From the NCBI RefSeq assembly GCF_004208415.1, contig NZ_CP035758.1, positions 11,036,001 through 11,100,000 on the forward strand: 64,000 nt of DNA, read 5' to 3'. This document shows, in pieces, positions 8,337 to 14,614 of this stretch. The position numbers and the translations under genes are program-made. Source of the DNA: Ktedonosporobacter rubrisoli. GTDB taxonomy: Bacteria; Chloroflexota; Ktedonobacteria; Ktedonobacterales; Ktedonobacteraceae. Below the pieces are notes generated by a model. That model was not told the origin of the DNA. It did no database searches and saw nothing but the letters and a program-made list of their open reading frames with translations. Each line of letters opens with the position of its first letter. Positions within the stretch are counted from its first letter, which is position 1.

Positions 8337-8951
8337 TCAGGCAAAGAGCCAGGGGAGAGCCTGTTTGCGGCGCTGCTCAAAGGCGGCAATCTCATTGGTG
8401 TAACGCAGGATGCGGCCCACGGAATCAAGCCCTTGCAACAAGGCCTCCTTTTTGGGGCGCTCCAGCTCAAAGTGCAATATCTGCTGCTCCGGTGTCGTGA
8501 TGCTCTGAGCTTCAAGATCTATGGCCAGGTGGTAGCCTTCGTTGGCTTCGACAGCTTCAAACAGGCTCTGTATGATGGAAGCGTCTAATTTGATAAGTAA
8601 AATGCCTGTGTTAAAGCAGTTGTTATAGAAAATATCGGCGAAGCTGGGCGCGATAATAGCACGGAATCCATATTCTTGCAGGGCCCAGGGAGCATGTTCG
8701 CGCGAGGAGCCACAGCCGAAGTTATCGCGTGTAAGCAGTATCGTCGCGTTTTTGTAGCGCGGCATATTTAAGACGAATTGGGGATTGGGCTGTGTTGTCT
8801 CACCAAGGTAGCGCCAATGCTTGAAGAGTCCATCGGCAAAACCGGTACGGGTGACGGCTTTCAGATACATGGCTGGAATGATAGCATCAGTATCTACATT
8901 TACGCGATCCAGCGGCATGACGATGCCCTGATGGCTGGTGAATGCCTCCAT
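8337..8951 (-). CDS. leuD: 3-isopropylmalate dehydratase small subunit
   Basis: LeuD pairs with LeuC to isomerise 2-isopropylmalate to 3-isopropylmalate in leucine biosynthesis, in the cytoplasm. The 204-residue length is normal for the bacterial small subunit. Diagnostic features are the N-terminal RVNVDTDAIIPAMYL segment, the swivel-domain motif DNFGCGSSREHAPWAL and ADIFYNNCFNTGILLI. It follows leuC on the same strand with 20 bases between them, so the two are cotranscribed and made in matched amounts. The downstream hairpin at 8258-8294 probably ends the transcript. The insertion-sequence cluster lies immediately beyond. Confidence 0.95.
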   Translation of the reverse strand: MEAFTSHQGIVMPLDRVNVDTDAIIPAMYLKAVTRTGFADGLFKHWRYLGETTQPNPQFVLNMPRYKNATILLTRDNFGCGSSREHAPWALQEYGFRAIIAPSFADIFYNNCFNTGILLIKLDASIIQSLFEAVEANEGYHLAIDLEAQSITTPEQQILHFELERPKKEALLQGLDSVGRILRYTNEIAAFEQRRKQALPWLFA

Positions 8952-8971
8952 GAATATCTCCTTCTAGCAAG

Positions 8972-10408
8972 CTATTTCCATGTCCGAATATCGACAAAAT
9001 GGCCAACAATTGCAGCGGCAGCGGCCATAGCCGGGCTGGCCAGATGCGTGCGTCCGCCTTTCCCTTGACGGCCTTCAAAGTTGCGATTAGAGGTACTGGC
9101 GCAGCGCTCGCCCTCGGCCAGCAGATCACCATTCATGCCTACACACATACTGCAGCCCGGTTCGCGCCATTCGAAGCCAGCATCCTTAAAGATCCGGTCG
9201 AGTCCTTCGTGCTCGGCCTGCTGTTTGACCAGGCCGCTACCGGGTACTACTATCGCGCGCAGCGTAGGAGCAACTTTCTTCCCTTTGACTATCGAGGCTG
9301 CCAGGCGTAAATCCTCAAGGCGACTATTGGTGCAACTGCCGATAAAGACGCGATCTAGCATGATGTCTTGCATACGGGTACCGGGCTCCAGATCCATATA
9401 GGCTAGAGCGCGTTGTACGGCAGCCTGAGCCGTGGGATCGGCAAACTCGGCCGGATCAGGGACGATACCGGTGATGGGCGAGACCATCGCCGGAGTTGTG
9501 CCCCATGTGACCTGGGGAATGATTTCGTCAATGTGAATAACCTCAACTTTGTCATAGACAGCCCCTTCATCGCTTGCTATCGTGCGCCAGTAACGAACAG
9601 CAGCTTCCCAATGTTCCTCTTTGGGGGCGAAAAGGCGTCCTTGCAGGTAGGCAAAGGTAGTTTCGTCGGGAGCCACCATGCCAGCTCTGGCGCCAGCTTC
9701 AATCGCCATGTTGCAGAGCGTCATGCGCCCTTCCATCGAGAGCGCGCGAATGGCTGAGCCGGTGAACTCGATACAATGGCCAGTGCCGCAGCCTGTACCA
9801 AGTTTGCCAATGATCGAAAGGGCCAGATCCTTGGCTGTGCAGCCAACGGGTAGCTTGCCCTCGATGCGCACTTCCATGGCTTTGGGCCGCTTCTGCCAGA
9901 GACACTGACTTGCCAGAACTTGCTCGACTTCGCTGGTACCTATGCCGAAGGCCAGTACACCGAAGGCGCCATGCGTTGAGGTATGGCTATCTCCACAAAC
10001 GATGGTCAGGCCTGGCTGCGTAATGCCCTGCTCTGGCGCTATGACATGGACGATGCCGTTGCGCGCATCATCCACCTGGAAGAAATGGACGCCGGCCTCG
10101 ATGGCATTCCTTTGCATTGTGGCAATTTGTAGAGCGCCCTGGCTATCAACTACTGGTACCAGGCTGCGCTTGCCATATTTCCCAATCGGTGTTGTTGGGA
10201 TGCTATGATCAGCGGCGCCAAACGTTGCGTCAGGACGTCGGATCGCGCGGTTGGCAAGCTTTAAAGCCGAAAATGCTTGAGGCGACGAAACCTCATTTAA
10301 CAGATGGCGGTCTATATAGAGAAGTGAGCCCTGTTCCTGATCTTCTCGTACAACGTGAGCATCCCAGATTTTTGCGAACATTGTGCGTGGCTCTGGCTGT
10401 TCCATCAT
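8972..10408 (-). CDS. leuC: 3-isopropylmalate dehydratase large subunit
   Basis: LeuC carries the [4Fe-4S] cluster and most of the active site of isopropylmalate isomerase. The cluster ligands are visible as one Cys in FIGSCTNSR and two in PGCSMCVGMN; other aconitase-family signatures are CGDSHTSTHGAFG and GVHFFQVDDARNGI. At 478 residues it has the standard length for the LeuC type (about 470). Two adjacent ATG codons follow AAAGGACGAT, and either may be used. It leads the leuCD pair. The 400-base leader upstream contains alternative hairpins that could mediate attenuation. leuA and leuB are not in the window. Confidence 0.95.
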   Translation of the reverse strand: MMEQPEPRTMFAKIWDAHVVREDQEQGSLLYIDRHLLNEVSSPQAFSALKLANRAIRRPDATFGAADHSIPTTPIGKYGKRSLVPVVDSQGALQIATMQRNAIEAGVHFFQVDDARNGIVHVIAPEQGITQPGLTIVCGDSHTSTHGAFGVLAFGIGTSEVEQVLASQCLWQKRPKAMEVRIEGKLPVGCTAKDLALSIIGKLGTGCGTGHCIEFTGSAIRALSMEGRMTLCNMAIEAGARAGMVAPDETTFAYLQGRLFAPKEEHWEAAVRYWRTIASDEGAVYDKVEVIHIDEIIPQVTWGTTPAMVSPITGIVPDPAEFADPTAQAAVQRALAYMDLEPGTRMQDIMLDRVFIGSCTNSRLEDLRLAASIVKGKKVAPTLRAIVVPGSGLVKQQAEHEGLDRIFKDAGFEWREPGCSMCVGMNGDLLAEGERCASTSNRNFEGRQGKGGRTHLASPAMAAAAAIVGHFVDIRTWK

Positions 10409-10570
10409 ATCGTCCTTTCTGTGGTTACGGTGTTTAGAGGCTCTTTCCTAGAAAAGCTAGCGCGTGCTTAGAAGGAGCTCGCTTCATGGCCAATCTTTGG
10501 AATCGCTGTTGAGCGAGCTTTCACTTCGTGAGCTGCATACATACAGACAACAGTATGTAAAATCATAAGT

Positions 10571-10616
10571 TGCGGCCTGCAGAAGTCTGCTATCTGGGCC
10601 GCACAGTGCGGGCTAA
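10571..10616 (-). promoter_or_regulatory. Competing hairpins in the leuC leader
   Basis: In the minus-strand leader of leuC, TGCGG can pair upstream with CCGCA (a tight hairpin at about 10597-10613) or, as TGCGGCC, downstream with GGCCGCA (10571-10603, with an inner GCAGA/TCTGC stem). The second form is followed by a moderately T-rich tract. Mutually exclusive stems are the hallmark of attenuators, but no leader peptide with Leu codons and no T-box core was found. Confidence 0.35.
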
Positions 10617-10766
10617 CTCCTTGTTAGTGAGTATAGCGGGAGGGTAGCAGCTATGTCTAATACTTTTTTGAATGTGCGGTGATACGGCTAAGGCATCACT
10701 AAGCCCGGTGAGGAGAAGTTCAGCTTTTTTGCTGACCAGTCAGGTGCGGAGTAGGAGAGAGAGAAG

Positions 10767-10804
10767 GCCCGCCGCTCTCCAAAGGGGTGGATAGAGCGAC
10801 GGGC
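10767..10804 (-). terminator. Hairpin terminator after the 124-residue orphan gene
   Basis: A 12-bp stem with one mismatch (GCCCG-x-CGCTCT / AGAGCG-x-CGGGC) begins 11 bases past the stop codon at 10815. On the minus strand it is followed by a pyrimidine-rich tract (CTTCTCTCTCTCC). Confidence 0.6.
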
Positions 10805-10814
10805 TCGATCTGGC

Positions 10815-11189
10815 TTAGCTCTGTATGGGATAGAGCGTGCTACACTTATGGATCAATAAGGCCAGCGGAGTACCGCTGTAACCTTCTCCTGTCAGCTCTG
10901 GATTGAGCAGACCGGCCATATAGCCGCAGATGAAGCCGAGTCGCCATTCGTGCGTGAGCTCAGTGTCTTCAAATGCTTCTATTAGAAGGTCAAGGATGCG
11001 GTCCGTGCATAGCTGTGACTCGCGGGAGTCGTTGTCAACGTAGGCTTGCATGCCCCAGCCAATGGCCTGAAGAAATTCCTGGTGGTGGTTGGCGATAATC
11101 GTGCGCCCGAGCTGAATGTAGTCGGCTACGGGCTCTATGATAATTGGTATGAGGGGAAGAGCGTTTGTACCTGGTGTCTGTTCGGACAT
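10815..11189 (-). CDS. Uncharacterised 124-residue protein
   Basis: No family was recognised. The start is the ATG preceded by AAAGGA; a longer frame upstream would run through the divergent promoter and is rejected. The protein begins with a Thr/Pro-rich stretch, then a mostly helical, acidic body with conserved-looking segments (GWGMQAYVDN, FEDTELTHEWRLGFICGYMAGL). There is no signal peptide or membrane span. It is monocistronic with a good terminator, and it is divergent from a candidate small RNA gene whose promoter contains a perfect 13-bp dyad that could also control this gene. Confidence 0.7.
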   Translation of the reverse strand: MSEQTPGTNALPLIPIIIEPVADYIQLGRTIIANHHQEFLQAIGWGMQAYVDNDSRESQLCTDRILDLLIEAFEDTELTHEWRLGFICGYMAGLLNPELTGEGYSGTPLALLIHKCSTLYPIQS

Positions 11190-11208
11190 AGAAAATCCTT
11201 TCTCTCCC

Positions 11209-11237
11209 TTGACACCAGACTCCCATCCAGGTATGAT
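11209..11237 (+). promoter_or_regulatory. Near-consensus sigma-70 promoter with no downstream protein gene
   Basis: TTGACA (11209-11214) and TATGAT (11232-11237) are separated by exactly 17 bases on the plus strand. Transcription would begin near 11244 and meet a strong terminator about 80 bases later, before any open frame. Confidence 0.7.
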
Positions 11238-11254
11238 CAAGCTGGATGGGAGTC
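11218..11254. promoter_or_regulatory. Perfect 13-bp inverted repeat over the promoter spacer and -10 box
   Basis: GACTCCCATCCAG and its exact complement CTGGATGGGAGTC are separated by 11 bases. The arms flank the -10 hexamer, so a bound dimer would block polymerase. The position fits a repressor operator and also lies between the two divergent transcription units. Confidence 0.55.
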
Positions 11255-11325
11255 CAGGTTAGGGTTAAATGGCTGGACTCTTACCACTGGCCAGTGTGTT
11301 CGCAGCACACTGGCCAACTTTTTTT
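11244..11325 (+). ncRNA. Candidate small RNA of about 80 bases
   Basis: The predicted transcript starts just after the TATGAT box. It contains an 8-bp stem (11250-11257 with 11273-11280, GAGTCCAG/CTGGACTC), and then an 11-bp stem followed by seven T residues that ends it. There is no credible coding frame with a ribosome binding site inside it. A leader for the HTH gene at 11600 is the alternative, but the terminator makes a free-standing RNA more likely. No known RNA family was recognised. Confidence 0.5.
11288..11325 (+). terminator. Strong intrinsic terminator of the candidate small RNA
   Basis: An 11-bp perfect stem TGGCCAGTGTG / CACACTGGCCA with a 7-base loop is followed after two bases by seven T residues on the plus strand. 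Confidence 0.8.
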
Positions 11326-11490
11326 GTCATAAGTTAGTGACGAGCATATAGATGTAATAAGCAACACCCATTCTGCTGCATAGAACTAGCTTATGCCTGT
11401 CAAGTTGTCATAAATGGCATTTAAGTGACATTTGTGACTGATAAATAGTATATACTTTGAAGCTTTATTTGTCAAGTAAATGTATAAATA

Positions 11491-11573
11491 AGACAAAAAG
11501 GCAGTATAAAGACAAAAAGGCAGTATAATGTACGGAAAGGACTGTAGCGACATGGTTGGTTCAGTATAATGTA
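11491..11573 (+). repeat. 19-bp tandem direct repeats with a third partial copy
   Basis: AGACAAAAAGGCAGTATAA occurs twice head to tail at 11491-11509 and 11510-11528. The sub-motif CAGTATAATGTA, which contains a -10-like TATAAT, occurs at 11521-11532 and again at 11562-11573. They lie just upstream of the small HTH gene, so they may be iterated binding sites or stacked promoters. Confidence 0.65.
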
Positions 11574-11599
11574 GGATAGAAGGAAGGATATATTAACCA

Positions 11600-11794
11600 A
11601 TGGAAATTGATAAAATTTTAGCTACCAAAGATGTAGCGCAGATATTGAATGTGAGCACACGCACGGTTATGCGTCTGGCTGGCCGTGGCGAACTGGCAGC
11701 ATTCAAGATCGGCGATTTGTGGCGTATTAAAAGCTCTGATCTGGCTGAATATATCGAAAGACAAACCAGGCTCCAGCATAAAAATAAGAAATAG
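11600..11794 (+). CDS. Small excisionase-type helix-turn-helix protein
   Basis: The 64-residue protein is almost entirely a MerR/excisionase-like winged helix (HTH_17 type): LATKDVAQILNVSTRTVMRL, the wing segment GELAAFKIGDLWRI, and the closing helix KSSDLAEYIER. Such proteins act as excisionases for integrated elements or as small DNA-binding regulators. There is no integrase nearby, so a regulatory role is more likely. Tandem 19-bp repeats lie directly upstream and may be its own binding sites. The next small HTH gene starts 40 bases downstream, which suggests cotranscription. Confidence 0.82.
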   Translation: MEIDKILATKDVAQILNVSTRTVMRLAGRGELAAFKIGDLWRIKSSDLAEYIERQTRLQHKNKK

Positions 11795-11834
11795 GTTTTC
11801 ACAGAGAGGTCAGTACTTTACCTGCATAATATAA

Positions 11835-12044
11835 ATGGTAAGTGACGAAGATTTCATAACTATTGAGCAGGCTCGTGCTCATCTGGGCATATCGCGAAGA
11901 ACGCTCGAACGCTACACTGCGAAAGGGCGCATTCGCAGATACCGACGTGGGATAAGAGTTTATTACCGGCGCGACGAAGTTGAGCAACTGGCTCAAAAGT
12001 TAGCCGAGTATGTGCCCGATGATGGCGAGAGCGAGCAGCCATGA
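11835..12044 (+). CDS. Second small helix-turn-helix protein
   Basis: The 69-residue protein has the same HTH_17 layout as its upstream neighbour but low identity: FITIEQARAHLGISRRTLERY, the basic wing GRIRRYRRGIRVYYRR, then DEVEQLAQKLAEYVPDD. It has an acidic tail. The pair of unlike small HTH genes forms a probable two-gene unit. A decayed copy of the 3' part of this gene lies about 1 kb further on at 13030-13117, which shows that the gene has been duplicated here. Confidence 0.8.
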   Translation: MVSDEDFITIEQARAHLGISRRTLERYTAKGRIRRYRRGIRVYYRRDEVEQLAQKLAEYVPDDGESEQP

Positions 12045-12092
12045 TGGTTTGCATCTTTCCCCTTAGGGGATCAGGCTAACAAAAAGCATGAT

Positions 12093-12131
12093 GGAATGTA
12101 TCTCACGCGGCCATTGCCTGAAATACATTCC
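12093..12131 (+). terminator. Hairpin after the small HTH pair
   Basis: A 9-bp stem GGAATGTAT / ATACATTCC closes a 21-base loop, 50 bases past the second HTH gene. It is followed by TGTTTC, a weak U-tract. Confidence 0.4.
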
Positions 12132-12221
12132 TGTTTCACTAGAGGCAAGATACTGAACTAGAGAAAACTGCTCCATTTATGACTGAAGCGATCAGCGCAG
12201 GTAGACTCACAGAGTGAGCAT

Positions 12222-12449
12222 CTAGCAACCGTGACAATTGCTGAGTGTCGGACCACATTCGTCGCAAGCCGACTGGTTACAGGTGCCACAGGTACAGCTA
12301 CCGCATGTTGGGCAAGTGCCAGCCCCGCTGAACATCGGGTCTTTATCCCCTGTAGCATCGCCAAACGACGAAATACGAATGTCGAGATCAAAATCCTCTT
12401 CATCGAGGGAAAGCGTGGCACCGTAGGTTTCAAAAGTTGCAACTGTCAC
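12222..12449 (-). CDS. Cys-rich FxLD-like lanthipeptide (RiPP) precursor
   Basis: The 75-residue peptide has the two-part look of a ribosomally made peptide precursor. The leader is acidic and holds an F-D-L-D motif at about residues 20-23 followed by IRI, as in FxLD-family lanthipeptides. The C-terminal core of about 35 residues is packed with Cys (nine) and Ser/Thr (GTCPTCGSCTCGTC, then SACDEC and SNCHGC). In that family Ser/Thr are dehydrated and joined to Cys to give lanthionines. The GTG start has AAGGAG eight bases before it. No dehydratase, cyclase, FxLD-system methyltransferase or transporter lies in the window, so the precursor is orphan here. A small metal-binding protein is the main alternative. 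Confidence 0.65.
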   Translation of the reverse strand: MTVATFETYGATLSLDEEDFDLDIRISSFGDATGDKDPMFSGAGTCPTCGSCTCGTCNQSACDECGPTLSNCHGC

Positions 12450-13029
12450 CTGTTTTTCTCCTTCTTCACTAGGAACCCCTGTTATTGAGTAAGATCAAAT
12501 TGAGCTAAAAAAACGCACTACAAGTCGCTCTACAAGGCAAACCTTATCTATCAAAAAGAGAGGGGTTACATTTTTTCAGCCGTGACACTTGCTTTTCGTT
12601 GGCCCGCAAAGCGTGTGACGTGGCTAGTTGCAGCTATGATATTATTATCAATTATAATACTTCGTTAAGTAATACACAATGCTGGAGATCGTGAGGTATC
12701 TGTTTCAGCTGCTGATCATTCAGTAATCCAAAGAAGTCAGCTATGCCATACACTTCTATTCTCCTCTTCTCAGGCACATTTATAGTAACATTGTGATGTA
12801 ATCAGGGCCAATCTGGCGTTGGGGCGCGGGTGCGTAGACCTTCTTGTTCATGCGAGCAGTCTAATACGAAATGGAGTGATATGCCATGACACAACCCAGA
12901 CATTTTCTCGTCACTTTGTCCGAAGCATACTTTTTGTTAATCTTCTAGCCTGGTCTAAAAAACAATATTCAGACTAATATTTGCATCTGGAATAGATTAT
13001 TTTTGACAGAGATGAAGCATCTTGTAAGC
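12450..13029. other. Intergenic stretch downstream of the Cys-rich peptide
   Basis: About 580 AT-rich bases without a supported gene. A 20-codon plus-strand frame beginning near 12886 (MTQPRHFLVTL) has only a weak upstream GGAG and is not called. Confidence 0.4.
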
Positions 13030-13117
13030 ATGGATTATCGGCGAGAAGAAGTTGAGCATCTGGCCCAAAGTTTAGCCCCGAGTACGTGCCAGATGAGAGC
13101 GAGAGCGAGCAGGCATA
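13030..13117 (+). pseudogene. Remnant of a second copy of the small HTH gene
   Basis: The DNA closely matches the 3' end of the gene at 11835-12044: TATCGGCGAGAAGAAGTTGAG corresponds to the YYRRDEVE codons, followed by the equivalents of LAQKLAEYVPDD and the ESEQ tail. Extra C residues near 13077 shift the frame, and the 5' half (the HTH) is missing. Confidence 0.6.
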
Positions 13118-13247
13118 GTGGGTCTGGGCGAAATGTTCCTCTCCCCCATGAGCCATCTCAAAGCTCTTGCTGTTCGGGATGGCTCATGGATGGCTTCTAT
13201 AAAAGCTTTCCAGAGGTGAATGATAGGCAGTAATCAGGGCGCTTGTA

Positions 13248-14078
13248 TTACTGCATCAGCGTATCGAGCAGATCATTAGCTAGATCCACATCCATATTCT
13301 TTGGATGTGGCAGATGATAAGCATCGTACCAATCGACCGTAGCCTCGGGATGGGGACCCGAGACGGCAACCTTCCCTTGCTTATCATGAGCGATCATCAC
13401 AGCAATTTCATTGTTTGTATAGCGGGCTAGCACGTTCACCTTGCTCTCATCGGGCATATCGAAATACGCTCCGCCCTGGAAGTAGATCTGACGCGGCTGC
13501 CCACGCCAACTCACGTCGACAATCGTGTCGGCATCAGTTGTAACGCTGGCGCCCGGAGAAGTAATGAAATCGCCGGAATCGCCGGGGTACAGGAGGTTAA
13601 AGCCAGGGTTGCCGGCCAGGAAACCACCCATACACAGACCCAGATAACGGCCGCCATGTTCTACGAACGAGTGCATTTCAGTGGTGAAGTTGTAGTTATG
13701 GGCCTTGCCATATTTCTGCAACTCGGCATAAGCATTTTCTACACTATTGCCACCACCAGGTTGGACATAGAGCGTAGCAGATTTGAGCAAGGCCGGTGTC
13801 AAAGTTTGCCCGTCCGGGCCTACCTGAATGATCTGGAAATTCCATTTCGATTGTTTGAGCATGTGGACGGCAGCATCTGCACATCCATCACAGCCGACCA
13901 CGCTATGGTTATCTGTATAGACCAGGGCGATTGGGCGTGCGGCTGGCGCTGCATTAGTGGCGTGGGCTTTCTGAAAATGAGTCAGGCCAGAAGGAGCCAG
14001 AGCGGCAAGCAATAGGGCCAGCGGGATGAGCAGATAAAGTAATTTCTTGTTTTGCCACAGTGGACGTTTTTGAGACAT
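13248..14078 (-). CDS. Secreted BPL_N / glutamine-amidotransferase-like protein
   Basis: The 276-residue protein has an N-terminal signal sequence or membrane anchor (KKLLYLLIPLALLLAALAPSG) and then a class I glutamine-amidotransferase-like fold of the kind found at the N-terminus of yeast biotin-protein ligase (BPL_N). Supporting motifs are LYVQPGGGNSVENAY, a nucleophile-elbow-like GLCMGGFLAG with a Cys, and YFQGGAYF. A late His in SGPHPE could complete a Cys-His pair. A location outside the membrane is inferred from the signal. The substrate is unknown. The start has AAGGGGAT upstream. It stands alone, with more than 500 bases free behind its start. Confidence 0.8.
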   Translation of the reverse strand: MSQKRPLWQNKKLLYLLIPLALLLAALAPSGLTHFQKAHATNAAPAARPIALVYTDNHSVVGCDGCADAAVHMLKQSKWNFQIIQVGPDGQTLTPALLKSATLYVQPGGGNSVENAYAELQKYGKAHNYNFTTEMHSFVEHGGRYLGLCMGGFLAGNPGFNLLYPGDSGDFITSPGASVTTDADTIVDVSWRGQPRQIYFQGGAYFDMPDESKVNVLARYTNNEIAVMIAHDKQGKVAVSGPHPEATVDWYDAYHLPHPKNMDVDLANDLLDTLMQ

Positions 14079-14458
14079 TTAAATCCCCTTAATATTTAGA
14101 AGATGAGATAGAGATCTCAGGCATACCTCAAGAAGTATGCAATGAGATCGTGTGCTGTCAAAACCGTGGGCACTCCTGGAATAGCTTTTATAAAACGCTC
14201 ATATACTGGATAAGTATCTGAAAATAAAAATAATCTCGTTTAGCTAACTTTAAGGCCCGATAGCGCAAATAAGTAGGACTTTCTGGCCAGAAATTTCACT
14301 AATTAAGTAATGCTTCTCGCTCAGAGCCTTTTCGCCTGGAGGCCTGGTGAGAAGAAAGGATAGCAGAGAGGAATTCTAGGGATAGAATACTTCTGCACTA
14401 TATAATTGTCGCGCACGCCACAAAGCGCAATTCAGCAAGTGTAGTACAAGGAACAAAA

Positions 14459-14502
14459 GCTGGACAACCTCAGGAATTGTACCCATTTCGAGATTGTCCA
14501 GC
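14459..14502. repeat. Inverted repeat in the 14079-14614 intergenic stretch
   Basis: GCTGGACAA (14459-14467) and TTGTCCAGC (14494-14502) form a perfect 9-bp inverted repeat with a 26-base loop, downstream of the isomerase-like gene. The remaining 500 bases of this gap show nothing else. Confidence 0.4.
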
Positions 14503-14614
14503 GCTGCTTTGCTGGCCCGAAAATTAAGTAGAGCCATAATCCAGGCCGGTTGTTTAACTCTCAATATGCTTGTAGAGAGCGGCGATGAGAGACAAGATCA
14601 TAGCCAGCTTAGCC

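Noticed and set aside
10409..10814. Leucine T-box riboswitch before leuC
   Set aside because: The conserved T-box antiterminator core (AGGGTGGNACCGCG) is not found on the minus strand.
11046..11351. 101-residue plus-strand frame across the small RNA candidate
   Set aside because: It overlaps the antisense of the 124-residue gene and runs through the terminator stem; no ribosome binding site and no plausible product.
11600..12044. Integrated phage or conjugative element based on excisionase-like proteins
   Set aside because: There is no integrase, attachment-site repeat, or phage structural or transfer gene in the window.
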